A DNA stretch of 64,000 nt, from contig MU001677.1 of assembly GCA_010093515.1 (NCBI GenBank), forward strand, positions 715,620 through 779,619, read 5' to 3'. Below are positions 1 to 10,371 of the stretch, one piece after another. The stretch comes from Lineolata rhizophorae. Its lineage: Eukaryota > Ascomycota > Dothideomycetes > Lineolatales > Lineolataceae. Both the position numbers and the translations under genes were made by a program. The notes beneath the pieces are model-generated. The model saw nothing but the letters and a program-made list of their open reading frames with translations, did no database searches and was not told where the DNA came from. Numbering within the stretch: position 1 is the stretch's first letter; every line of letters begins with the position of its first letter.

Positions 1-239
1 GAGGGAGGAAAAGCTCGTGCGTCCTCTTCAAGTATCCATTGTACAAGGAAGTCCTCTTGCTCTGGTGTCAATCGTTGTTGGTATACGTGGCTGGTTTGGC
101 TGTTCTGTGTGCCTCGTACACGGGCAGAGAAGGTAGCTTGAGGGATGTTGTACGCCTTTGCAGCAGCTCTTTGACTAGTAAAAACACCAGCATTAAGATC
201 GCGGATAGCTGCTTGAATAGATTCTTCACGGTTGTCCAT
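1..239 (-). CDS. pogo/Fot1-type transposase, N-terminal part
   Basis: Reading from the ATG at 239-237 down to base 1 gives 79 uninterrupted codons, starting MDNREESIQAAIRDLNAG. The peptide has the layout of a psq-type helix-turn-helix (SQRAAAKAYNIPQATFSARV, about residues 22-41), followed by the start of a CENP-B/Tc5-type DNA-binding domain (QRLTPEQEDFLVQWILEED, about 55-73, then the family's usual PPS-like end). In fungal pogo elements this region binds the transposon ends, and a DDE nuclease domain follows that would lie left of the window. No stop or frameshift is seen in the visible part, so this copy could be young, but nothing can be said of the catalytic half. Confidence 0.8.
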   Translation of the reverse strand, partial: MDNREESIQAAIRDLNAGVFTSQRAAAKAYNIPQATFSARVRGTQNSQTSHVYQQRLTPEQEDFLVQWILEEDARAFPP

Positions 240-345
240 TTTGGCAGTGTGGGTGGTGAGAAAACACGTGTTTTGTTGAGGGTGTTGAGTTCTGGGCAGT
301 GAGTTGGAACCCCGGGTGACTCGGAACCCGGTCAGCTAGCTTAAA
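1..345 (-). mobile_element. End of a pogo/Fot1-like DNA transposon (cut by window edge)
   Basis: The first 239 bases encode, on the minus strand, the N-terminus of a pogo-superfamily transposase, and the flank up to about 345 looks like the transposon end. Just outside the gene lie two imperfect direct repeats, GAGTTGGAACC (301-311) and GACTCGGAACC (318-328), inside a GC-rich palindromic stretch that gives way abruptly to A/T-rich DNA after about 340. Short subterminal repeats of this sort are common at ends of Tc1/mariner-pogo elements. The other end lies outside the window, so the true terminal inverted repeat and the TA target duplication cannot be fixed. The outer boundary is a guess. Confidence 0.6.
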
Positions 346-920
346 ATAAAGTAGGATAAAATAATAAATAAATAAAATCGATGTGTTTTGCCGACTGATC
401 CATGTCCACGAAGCGAATTTCTGCTGCTTAGAACTTTTGCTGTTTAAAGGGACCAAAACAGTCTTTTGTCAGTGGAGTGCAGGCTCAAGAGTCAACTCCT
501 ATTATCATTGAAAGTCTCTCCAGAGTGTCCGTATCCGAATAACATTTTGAATTAGACTCGATGTAGTCCTTCGGGCTACCATCCGCTTTTGCTTCACTGC
601 GCGCAAAACTATCGTCCTATGTAAAAGTAGAAATGAGAAACGCCTGGCCAATCGGACCTTCGGAGACTCTGACGTCCGGGTCCGAGCCCTCTCGGACACG
701 AGTAGGGGCGGTCCTATTGGCCCACAATGTCGCCGACGTTGCTCCGCGACCCTCGGTCGGACGCGGAATCGTCGTGTAGTCCGTGTCCGTGTGACGTAGC
801 GGGCAGAAAGGCGGACCCCAGGAGAAGTCGCAGCGCTGTGGCGGATGTAGTTCCAAAAGCCCTTTAGTTATCCGGTCCTCATTTACTTCTTTCCATCTTG
901 CTAAACGTCGGTTGAAAGCC
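346..920. other. Leader/promoter region of the Zn2Cys6 gene
   Basis: A/T-rich up to about 560, then GC-richer towards the gene start. Short open frames on both strands here show no family resemblance and no good start context. It probably holds the promoter and 5' leader of the regulator that begins at 921; I see no RNA gene. Confidence 0.4.
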
Positions 921-3103
921 ATGGATGCCGCCCAGCAACCCGCGCCGAGAAGCAGCGGAAATCGGGGTCGGGGCATGCAAGCATGCCGCAACTGCGCACG
1001 CGCAAAGACCAAGTGTTTCCCGCATCCGGAGGGCATCACGGCCGACTGCGAGAGGTATGCCCCATCGGCGCTTGGCAGCCGCGTTGTGCGATAGCTAAGA
1101 GGCCCCCCTCCAGGTGTTATCGTCTGAAGAAAGAGTGCATCAAGCGAGAGCCGACGGTCCGGAAGAGGCGGAATGATCGAGCAACGTACGTCGGCCCAGT
1201 CCCGCGATTCTCGTACACGCCTTGGCACTTCCCTAGCTTCGTGCTCTTAGAGTGGCCTTGGCATGTGCCTGGTCTGCCCCCATCCTCTTGGGACGAAAGC
1301 TGAACGCAATGCAGTCGCGTGGCGCGCCTGGAGGAGAAGTTGGACGGACTGGCATCGCTTTTGGCGTCCAGCCGCAGCATGGGCATTGGACCCCAAGCCA
1401 ATCTGGTTACCCCGGTATCAAACTCGTCGACGCCGCACGACTCTTATAACGATTCCAGCAATGGCCAAGAAAACCCTCAGCACTCTCATGTTACTGATAC
1501 TTACACATCACCCGTCATATGTGACGGGGATACGTCCAATAATCCGGTAGCACGATCATCAGGTAGTGAACCGAACGACGTAGAGGACCCCTCCATCGCA
1601 GAGAGCCTGTTTACTACTTTTAGGACTCAAATGGGTAATTACTTTCCTTTTGTTGTATTACCGCCAAACGTGTCTTCGCAGGACATTCGACGAGAAAGAC
1701 CAATCCTATACAAAGCTATACTCATGGCCGCGTCGCATCTTCAATTTGAGCGCCAGGCCAAAATTGTTAAAGAACTCACGCAAGAGTTGAACCATTGCAT
1801 CTTTGTTGAGGGAAAGAAGAATATGGATATCCTTCAAGGCATGCTGGTATACATCGCTTGGTTAGTATATCCTGCGAACAGAAATTTAGTCCTTGAGTAT
1901 AACTACTAACTTCAGAAACACATAGGTACCATTACCATTTCCCGATACAACCACTGGTGACGTTTTGGATACAATTGGCCATGGGTATTGTGGCCGAACT
2001 AGGACTCCATAAATGGCCTCAGATGATGCTACGGCATCGAAATTTCGCAGAGGTCATTACTACTGAACCTTGGATGAATGAGCGCACCATGGATGATCGG
2101 CGAGCAGTATTAGGGTGCTTCTATCTCAGCAGCAAGTACGCGTTCTCAATGTGAATTCCCTCGCATAGCGCGACTAATCCCTTTACCTAGGGTCTCTTCG
2201 TCTTTTAAGAAGCTTGAGGCAATGAAATGGACTCCGTATCTAGATGACTGCTGTCGAGTGATTGAAGCATCGCGAGAATACGAAAGCGATGTAATACTAG
2301 TCACGCTTATTCGCCTGCAAGAGATCGTGAGCAGGCTAATGCTCAGCTTGCCATATGACGACCCAGACTTCCCGCAGAAAGGAAGTGTGCCCTTAGCCGT
2401 GGTCACGAAGTCATTCCAAACGGAGCTGAACATGTTCAAGGAATCAGTGCCTCGAAACCTACGAGACAGTTGTATGTGTTGCGCCATCGTCCCATGTTGG
2501 CGAGTGCTGACCGTAGCAGATTTTTTTATGATGCACTGGCACGCCGCAAATATCTGCTTGTATGAATTATCTATCCATGGCTGGGTCGGATATGGAAGGA
2601 TCGACGCACTGTACGCTTGTCTTCAGGCGGCCAAGCAAGTTACTAGCTTGTTCCTCAACATACCTGTGAGGGAAGTGTTTACATTACCTTACATAACCTG
2701 CGCCGATCTCTCGTATGCTCTCCTCGCGTGCTCAAGTCTAAGTCAATTCAACGGCGAAGGTTGGGACGGGAAAGCGATGCAACTTAGCGGCGAGTTGAAT
2801 TTCATCTCAATACTGGAGAGTGTGACAAATCGGTTCGACGAGGCTCGAGAGGAGAGTAAAGCTTTGACTGGCCGCGAAGGACTCGTTTTTGCGCGGGCAA
2901 CACAAAAATTGCAGCGCGTAATAGCACTTCAAAAGGCGAAAGCAGAATCGTCGGACTCAGAACCTCCGAATTCGCAAGAGCCAAATGTGCAAGATATCCA
3001 AATACCTGACGTTGGAACCTTGCAGCCGTTTGTCGAGGGAGAACTTGGGTTTACGGACGAGCTTTTCTGGCAAGATGTTGTGGCAGACTTCGGATTTTTG
3101 TAG
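921..3103 (+). CDS. Zn2Cys6 (fungal binuclear cluster) transcription factor
   Basis: Predicted nuclear DNA-binding regulator of 624 residues. Exons: 921-1054, 1114-1185, 1315-1860, 1926-2135, 2191-3103 (total 1875 bases). The zinc cluster is at residues 22-53, with cysteines at 22, 25, 32, 43, 46 and 53 (spacing 2-6-10-2-6). The first intron splits the codon just before Cys46. It is followed by a basic linker (KREPTVRKRRNDR) and a short coiled-coil, RVARLEEKLDGLASLLAS, the usual order for dimeric members. The rest resembles the fungal-specific middle homology region (for example WIQLAMGIVAELGLHKWP, RRAVLGCFYLSS). The ATG at 921 is the first in frame. The target pathway cannot be told: neighbours are housekeeping genes, so this is not obviously a cluster regulator. 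Confidence 0.87.
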
Positions 3104-3734
3104 GCTTAGTCTCTTCTAGGGCCGGCTGACGTTTTGTTTCCGTGTCCGACCACTGCATATAGCATAGTGAGCGGGAGTTCGATTCTGTTTCGCCCGGAGA
3201 CATAGGAGGGCAGCTGGCACAGAAGCGGGGCCAATAGTAGAGGACCATTTCATATGGAATTGACCAAATATTAGCGCGTATCTGATAACTCACATCTTAG
3301 CAGATTCTGTTCACTATTTGATTCTCAAACAGACACGATGTACAAATGGCGTCACCCAGTGTTGTTTCTAATGCCACTTAAATCACGAGCTAATAAAGTC
3401 TTCCCCATATACTTCCAACCCAGATTCTTGGCAGGTTGCGATACGGCATACTTTGACCCGCATACCTTGACTTGGCCATAAATGCTCGTTGATGGCCAAA
3501 ACGAGACGAGGAGGCTTACCCAGTCAATTTTACTTTGGGATACGATCTATTCAGCTCGAGAGGATGTGTGCAATGACAGCCAGCCTGCGTCGGTAGACAT
3601 TGGATGACTAGGGATCTAAAAGGCTTAGCAGATTTTCGGCCGTAGCTGAAATGTATGCCCCGGGAAGGGAAGATTCGCAAGGAAAATACAAGGGGATAAG
3701 TCCGCTAAGTATTCGGTCAGCTATTAGTATTATC
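3104..3734. other. Intergenic, convergent 3' regions
   Basis: Lies between the 3' ends of the Zn2Cys6 gene (+) and RPC9 (-). Mixed composition; no coding frame, RNA gene or repeat recognised. It presumably carries both 3' UTRs and polyadenylation sites. Confidence 0.4.
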
Positions 3735-4314
3735 TTAGGCAGTCGCCTTCTTTCCCGAGCCACCGTCACCATTTTCGGCAGGTTCATAACCCTCCACCGG
3801 AACGTCCTCGCCGCCTAGTACATCGCGAATGATGTCGACGATCTCTTGAAGCTGCTCCTCGCTGAATCTGACATCGGCTTCTTCGATGATTGGGTCCAAC
3901 GCGCTGAATTTGGGTCGCAAGTTAAGTATCATCAGCAGCTCCGCTTTCGTGAGGTTGAACTTCTCAAGCCGCGCATATAGCTCCTTTACTGCCTCCTCAG
4001 AGTAGTATGAAGGCGCAGCCAAGGGAGAGTTTTCGTCAACCAAATAAGTTATAACCTAGGTGCCTTGCGTTAGCAATGTCGCCCTCCGTAGAGAGTGTAT
4101 CGCATACATCTTTCATGACGGCATCCAAGTTAGACGGCTTTGGTTTGCCGTTTGGTTGAGCTTCATCCTGAGCTTGATAACGTGCTTGCATATCCTGCAA
4201 GTGCGCCTGCACCTCATAGTTGGTGAGGACAGCTGATTGCGTCTCTAGAATCTGGGCTTTGTCAGTGCACGTAGCTTAGCAGGAACGTGGGAGTGGACGT
4301 TCACTTGCTTTCAT
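3735..4314 (-). CDS. rpc9: RNA polymerase III subunit RPC9 (Rpc17/CRCP type)
   Basis: Subunit of the Pol III stalk, pairing with Rpc25 to help recruit initiation factors. Three exons on the minus strand: 4314-4309 (only ATG AAA), 4251-4108 and 4055-3735, giving 156 residues, normal for the family. The start MKILETQSAVLTNYEV is the family's conserved N-terminus. The HRDC-like C-terminal half contains LEKFNLTKAELLMILNLRP, typical of RPC9. The last intron (4107-4056, 52 bases) has a perfect TGCTAAC branch site. The first intron (4308-4252, 57 bases) appears to use a GC donor (GCAAGT) with a CAG acceptor; only this choice gives the expected Ile-Leu-Glu after Met-Lys. The two-codon first exon is unusual but agrees with the protein family. 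Confidence 0.9.
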
Positions 4315-4469
4315 GGCGAGCCAACACGCCAAAAAAAAATATAACTAGTTACGGTTATGGCCCTCTTACAAAGTCCAATGTGAACTGGACAAATCGGCAA
4401 GATCTGCTGCATCACAAGAGTGTAGAAAACTCCTTAGGTTCGCTCATTGAAAACTGATCCTGTTGCGCA

Positions 4470-5570
4470 ATGTCCCGAATCTAGAAGCGGCCCGAATATT
4501 TCCGAGATTCCGAACCTTTGCAAGCGCAGCTAATCACCGACGCCGCCGACCAGAAGCGTTTCTTAGAAGCCACGACCAATGAACCAGTAGCGCTGCGGAC
4601 CTTTCGCACATTCAGTAGAAAATGGGCAAGCACTCCCGAGCAACATTTGACCTCCAGGACATCATCTAGCCATCGGCAATCGACAGGCCTGGCTTTCCCG
4701 CAGCCGCTCAGCGACCTGGCCCAAACATTCCCCCGGCTCAGCGAAATAATTATTTTGCTAATGCTCTCTGATACAAGGACGTGTATTGTCACTTGCAGGG
4801 CTTCTTGGACCCAATGTCAGTCGCCTGTTTAACCCTTACCTATCGACGTCTTCTTGGAGCCTATGGGTGAGGTATTTTGAAAGCTGTTGGAAACAACTAC
4901 AACGTCCTAGAGCTCCTTGTAAAAGGACTTATCACTTCATGACCTCTGCTCGTCGTGCCCCAAAATTCACAAGACGCATTCCGCGCTATACCCACACTTC
5001 GCTGGTTCACACAAATCTACCTGTGGCAAGGAAATTGTTTCGGTTGCTCATTAAGCTATAGATTACCTTGCAGTGGGCATGAATCACGTTTGCCTAGCTG
5101 CAAAATGGCCTAGCGATGGGCCAACATCTACCTTCAGTCGCTCAATATTGCCGACGCCATTCAACATTCGCCTTAAGTTCAGCGCTACCGTGAAGAGGAT
5201 GGCCGGAAATATTCACTGTCTACAATTTCGATTCCAGTTTGAGGGCAAACCGCCAAATGAATTAACGTACGCCTCTGGGTTCCAAGCCAATCTCTGTCCC
5301 TACTTACAATCTTCCTTCAACGTCTTGACTTCGAATGGGGACGATCTCCTGGAAGTTACAAGGATTTCAATAAAGAATTTCAAACTAATCTCGGACGAGC
5401 CTTTTCCGGGTAATAATCACAGGTTTCCACTCTCAAATTGCTTAGTTTGCTAAACAGAGTACGACGTCAATCTTGAGGGTGATCAAGTTCTACAGTATCT
5501 AGGCACAGGACGTCATAACACCTACATGGCTGTTTGGCGGTTGGGGGTCAACCCGCAAAATGCCGCCTGA
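4470..5570 (+). pseudogene. Unrecognised gene, probably decayed; two 3' exons still joinable
   Basis: I do not recognise the product. The 3' part is gene-like: a frame open from before 5073 to 5409, an intron at 5410-5457 (48 bases, GTAATA donor, TTGCTAAAC before CAG), then an exon from 5458 to the TGA at 5568-5570. The join gives SDEPFPEYDVNLEGDQVLQY, and the protein would end VNPQNAA. Upstream, a frame from the ATG at 4470 reads RPEYFRDSEP and continues to about 4835, but it has a stop at codon 5. Between 4840 and 5070 coding-looking segments change frame and contain stops (for example YNVLELLVKGLITS followed by a stop). Either several introns are missed or the gene is degraded. No membrane segments or known motifs are visible. 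Confidence 0.35.
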
Positions 5571-6361
5571 AGGACATTCCCCGGTAGAGGGAGTAATCGT
5601 GCGGAGAGTTCGAAAATCATGAACACTCGCTCGAAATCCTAGCATAGCCCTACAAGATGTATATGATTGGAGGCCAGTAATGAGAGCACCAATTGCTGGG
5701 GATACCGCATACGTTAATAGCAGTAGATAGTATTGTTTATCAGCTTAATTTATATTTCTGCAATTGGTTCCAAGATGCTGATTTGTATGGTTCTGCAGCA
5801 ATTCAGGCAAGAATGTCTGAGGAGCCTGTTAACTGCTTCATGATCAAAGCATATGATATCTATGGATGAGAAACTTTTAGACGTTGCTTTTGCCCACCTT
5901 TTGGGTATAAACAGGATGACGACATGGTTTTGTAAAATTATTGAAGGTTTCTATAAAGAGTATTAGTACCATCTAAGCATTAGGCACCTTGCCTCTAAGT
6001 CATGAAAGTTGACGCGGTTATGTTAACGATGATTGATTTCATAGCTACTATAGACTGCCCGTGCCCACGGCATCGTGCAAGTCGCTGGTCCTTTCTTACA
6101 CAATCATGGAGATCTCGCTTCCACGATGACAAGCATGGAATATCAACGCAACCCTTCCTACAGCAGAATACACAAGTCCGAACGCCTGTAAACGCCTTAC
6201 AATGAAATGGCGCCCTGAAGCTAAAGAATATAGGAACTCGTGGCGTAGGCCTGCTGTAAGAAGCGCCTTCCCGAAGAACATCCACACTCCGCCACTCCGT
6301 TGGTTATTTACCGCCCCTGATATTTTAAGCAGCCAAATCTTTGGTTCATTCAATCAACTGC
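5571..6361. other. A/T-rich intergenic region downstream of NOP58
   Basis: A/T-rich with short frames only. One stretch near 5775-5870 reads as about 30 codons (DLYGSAAIQARMSEEPVNC) without a start or family match and may be a relic of a gene or transposon. Otherwise nothing is recognised. Confidence 0.35.
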
Positions 6362-8321
6362 TCACTTTGATGCCTTCTCCTTCTTCCTCTTCTTCTTCGT
6401 CTCATTATTGCCCTCTTCGTCCCTCTTCCGTTTCTTCCCTTCGGTTTCGTCTAAGGCGGACTTGGCGGCTTTAGCTTCCTTCTTGGCCTTCTTCTCTTCT
6501 TTTGCAGCCCGCTTCTTTGCCCTCTCCTCCCGCTTTGCAGCCCTCGCAGCCTTGCGCTGGGCCTTCTCCTCCTTTTCGGCAGCTTTAAGGGCTTTCTTGG
6601 ATTCTTTGGATTTGGGCGTCGACTTGGGCTGATCGTCCTGGGAAGAGGCATCAGCCATAGACTCATCAGAGTCTTCTGCACCATCGGCAGCATCTTCCAT
6701 AATGTTGTCACTGCCACCATTGACCTCCTGTATTAGCTTCTTCGTCTTGGCTAGCTCTCCAATCTTCTCTTGCTCGCTCGGCTTGCCGTTGGTCGGGAGG
6801 AAGTCGGCGTCCGCATTGTATTGTCTTGTCTCCTTAATTTCGAAGGTACCCGGCTGATTCTGGGCTTGTCCAGATGGTCCGATTTGAACGCCCTCGGGAC
6901 GAAGAGGGCGACCTTCTAGCTTGGAGAGACGAGATTCAATTTTCTTGCGCGCTAAACGGCCGAGTTCCGCCTTCTGTTCTTCAGTAGGCTCAGGCCCTTC
7001 CTCGCCTTCAGCAATAGCACCCCATGTCTCCAGATTATCAACGCGGACACCGAGAGCTGCCTTCGATGCCAGCATACGAGCAATTTTGCCTTTGTTTCTA
7101 CCCGTGGCCTGACCGATAAGAGATGCGTGATATATAAGGCCGTATTTAGGGGTGTCATGTTTGGTTTTGAGAGCACGGAACAGCGCCTTTTCAGCCCCGA
7201 GGATCTGTATGGTACTTCCAGGAGACTTTGCGAGCTTCAGCAGGGAGCCGGCCTGAGAGATAAGCCGAGCGCCGATCAGCTCTCCTACCAGGGCGGTCAA
7301 GTTCGGGGCGAGAGCGTGCATTCGGGTCCCGAGGTACTCCGCCAATTGTTGACGGTATCCGTAGAAATACTCAACCTGTTGGGCCAAATGGATGCACTGG
7401 TCCAAGTCCTCTTTGATTATCTCCGTGCCCATGGACAGATCCGCACTTGCTTTGACTGCCACCTCCACATCCTCGGGCAATATCTCTGCAAAATCTGTGT
7501 CCGGAGCGGCAGAGCGCAAGCCCATCGCAAGAACCACGCGAGCGTAGGTGATATTGTCGGGGAGAAGGCGCGCTAGTTCAGGGAAATGCCATCCGTACCA
7601 TTCTTTGAGACGCATGGCATATAGGTTGAGCTCCTTGTCGAGATCATCTAGCAAGGAAATAGATTGGATAATCATGACATCCACCTTGTCCGGCGAGAAC
7701 TTGATCTTGTGGCGCGACAAAGAGTGCGATAGGCCGAGGTTCATGCTATCGACGTCTTCCGGGACGAGTTCAGGTATGATACTCGAGATGTGCTGGCGGA
7801 TCGAGCGATAGAGGTCTTCGGTAGAAGAATCGGCAACAGGTGTGATCGAGAGACCCGGTAGTTTGTTAATAGCTTTGCCTAGTTTCGAGTCCGCGACAGC
7901 TAAAGTTGCCTTTTTCTCGTCCTTGAGAGAGTCAAGAAGACCAGCCAATTTTGGAGTCACCTAAGAACATCAGCGATGAGAAAATGCGGACAAGAAGATG
8001 CACCGTAGACAATACCTTGCCCTCGCAAACAGCAGCCGCTTCATCCAATGCTCCGGTGGCGTTGGTAAACTTGAGAAACGTCTTGACTTTAACACTGTAC
8101 ATTCGACATCAATTGTTAGCTAAGCTCAGAGCTTTCTAAGATCATACGCATTTGGAAAGTGTAGGACAAAAATGTGGAGGTGAGGGTTGAGCTTACGCAT
8201 TATTCAAGCTCTGCGCCGTGTTCAGATCATGGCCGAGATTGTCACGCTGAAGCAGTTTCTTGTCTTTCGCTTTGAGAAGGACGTAGCCAGCGCTGGTCTC
8301 AGTCAATATGAAGAGACCCAT
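6362..8321 (-). CDS. nop58: NOP58, box C/D snoRNP core protein
   Basis: Nucleolar scaffold of box C/D snoRNPs, which guide 2'-O-methylation and early processing of rRNA, acting with fibrillarin, Nop56 and Snu13. Exons on the minus strand: 8321-8197, 8094-8016, 7960-6362; 600 residues. The N-terminus [20 protein letters not shown] is the family's NOP5NT domain. The coiled-coil/NOSIC part follows, then the Nop domain with [20 protein letters not shown] and [20 protein letters not shown]. The tail (about residues 440-600) is a Lys/Glu-rich, low-complexity stretch ending [11 protein letters not shown], the usual KKE/D nucleolar tail. The first intron (8196-8095, 102 bases) has an AGCTAAC branch site. 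The gene diverges from the Arp10-like gene across 361 bases. Confidence 0.96.
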
Positions 8322-8682
8322 GATGCCTACCTCGCGCGATTATAGCGCGCAGCAGGGGCGATTCGTGACGAGGGTAGTTGCGGAAGGTGTGAACCGTTAG
8401 GTGTGGATGTGGGTGGCCGCAGCTCTGGTGGGAAATTTTTCGAGGTTCAAGCGAGGGAAATGGTTCAAGTGGCAGAATCCGAAGGCGGTGAGCGGAGCTC
8501 TACCCTTCGCACGCCCCTTCCACACATGCACCCCGACTCCAATCCATCAACGCGACTCAGCATGCCGTTCTACATAGTCCTTCGCTCCCATCCTTCGCCC
8601 GGGCCATATTGATACCACAAGACTCCCTTGGCGCCCTCCACAACTAGGCAATAGGCGTCTCCGACGCCGTGTCCTCTCTACC
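8322..8682. promoter_or_regulatory. Shared NOP58/Arp10 divergent promoter region
   Basis: 361 bases between the two start codons, so both 5' leaders and promoters must lie here or overlap. No clear TATA box is seen. The half near 8683 is C/T-rich. Confidence 0.55.
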
Positions 8683-10371
8683 ATGGCGACAGTGTCGGAT
8701 CCATCTAGTCGTAAGGTGTCTGTAGGGCGCATTAGACCCACAGGCGGTTCCCACAATCTCGCGTCTATTACACCTTCCTCGCCACACACGCCAATTCGTT
8801 CAGTTGGATCTCTCTACGGTTCTCCTTCATCCGCCTTCCAGTCGGACCAAGAGCCCATTGTGCTAGAATGCGGAACGAGGTTTCTCCGAGCAGGCTTTGC
8901 TGGCGAGCATGCACCACGGTGTATCTTAGACTACGGACCGGAGCAGCAACGCCGAGTAGGCGACTATCGCTCTTTGCAGCCTGGCTATCGACGCTCTAGC
9001 CGAACGACGAAAGATGTGAGCAGCTGGGGGAGGGACTACGAGCTATGGCGTTCCGACCTTCGGTCTGTGGACCTTCAACTCGTCGAAGACAGATTGGACC
9101 GTGCGATGCGTGAGGCGCACTTGAAGTATATGCTGCATGATTCTAAGCCGCGTCGCGTTATTCTCACTCTGCCCTCCTTAATTCCACACGCGCTACTTTC
9201 CTCAGTCCTGGCCGCTGTCTTCAATACTTTTCAAACCCCAAATATAACGCTGGTTCCCACTCACGTCTCATCTGCTATAGGAGCGGGCGTTCGATCAGCT
9301 CTGGTTGTAGATATCGGATGGGCAGAAACCACTGTTACAGCCGTATACGAGTACCGTGAAATTCACACCAGAAGAAGCGTGAGAGCCGGGAAGACCTTGA
9401 GCTTCGAGATGGCAAGAACGTTAAATGAAACGCTTCAGGACGCGGGCATCAAATCACCAAACAATAGAGTTGGCTTTGAAGAGGCTGAGGAAGTGTTATT
9501 GAGAATGGGCTGGTGCCGGCCGTCTCCATTTGCAGCGGCTCCAAACCGAACTACTGATAATACCGCTTCATTATCCTTCCCTTCGATATTCTCTGAACCG
9601 GTCGACATCCCCTTTTCTCGTCTCGCGGACCCTGCGGAAACCGCTCTATTCGCCTCTAATACTTCTGGGTATGACCTTGACGAGCACGACCAACCTTTGC
9701 ATCTCTTAGTTTACGCGGCGTTGCTTGCGGTTCCTTTCGACGTAAGGCGGGCTTGTATGTCACGTATTTTAATCACAGGTGGCGTTGCGAACCTGCCCGG
9801 CGTAAAGACTCGCATTTTTCGAGAGCTGGAACACATCATCGAGTCTCGTGGATGGGACCCTATACGAAACTATGGAAAAGCAGGGCCTTCTTCCAGACGC
9901 CCGAAGGTGGCCCAACGAGGATCGACTAGAACATTAACCCCCGCTGAAGATCGCAAGGAGTCTCCTCGCAAAGTCAGCGACTCAGTGTCCGACCCTTCGA
10001 CACCATCAAGCACAACAACGGCGTCATATGCCTCTGCACCGAGTCCCACCAACCCAGCTCATCAGGACACTCCGCTGGATAAAATCCTTGCCAAGCACAC
10101 TGAGGCCGCGACCAGGGGCTTACCAACGCCTCCACCGGCAATAATTCGGGGAATTGTTACGCTCGGGCCTTGGGCCGGCGCTTCACTTTTCGCGGCTTCG
10201 CGCCTGCGCGCGGTCGTCGAAATCGACCGCGACCGCTTTTTCAGCCAGGGACTCGGTGGCGCTAAGGAGGAGCGCGAGGTCGATTTCAAACCGAGTCGCA
10301 TGAGTCTCGGCCCTAGTTTAGGAAGAGGTTTGGAAGGGCGCAATGCGTGGACCTTGGCCGGTTGGGGATGA
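8683..10371 (+). CDS. arp10: Actin-related protein, Arp10/Arp11-like dynactin subunit
   Basis: Single-exon gene, 562 residues, predicted pointed-end subunit of dynactin, the cofactor of cytoplasmic dynein (in Neurospora the corresponding gene is ro-7). After a Ser/Pro-rich N-terminal extension of about 58 residues the actin fold starts with EPIVLECGTRFLRAGFAGEH. Later actin-like segments include PRRVILTLPSLIPHALLSSV, SALVVDIGWAETTVTAVYEY (phosphate-2-like) and SRILITGGVANLPGVKTRIF (adenosine-motif region). A Ser/Pro/Thr-rich insert of about 80 residues lies at about 405-485, before the last actin segment, which ends GPWAGASLFAASRL. The poorly kept nucleotide loops and the length fit Arp10 rather than actin or Arp1. 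The ATG at 8683 is the first in frame. Confidence 0.8.
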   Translation: MATVSDPSSRKVSVGRIRPTGGSHNLASITPSSPHTPIRSVGSLYGSPSSAFQSDQEPIVLECGTRFLRAGFAGEHAPRCILDYGPEQQRRVGDYRSLQPGYRRSSRTTKDVSSWGRDYELWRSDLRSVDLQLVEDRLDRAMREAHLKYMLHDSKPRRVILTLPSLIPHALLSSVLAAVFNTFQTPNITLVPTHVSSAIGAGVRSALVVDIGWAETTVTAVYEYREIHTRRSVRAGKTLSFEMARTLNETLQDAGIKSPNNRVGFEEAEEVLLRMGWCRPSPFAAAPNRTTDNTASLSFPSIFSEPVDIPFSRLADPAETALFASNTSGYDLDEHDQPLHLLVYAALLAVPFDVRRACMSRILITGGVANLPGVKTRIFRELEHIIESRGWDPIRNYGKAGPSSRRPKVAQRGSTRTLTPAEDRKESPRKVSDSVSDPSTPSSTTTASYASAPSPTNPAHQDTPLDKILAKHTEAATRGLPTPPPAIIRGIVTLGPWAGASLFAASRLRAVVEIDRDRFFSQGLGGAKEEREVDFKPSRMSLGPSLGRGLEGRNAWTLAGWG

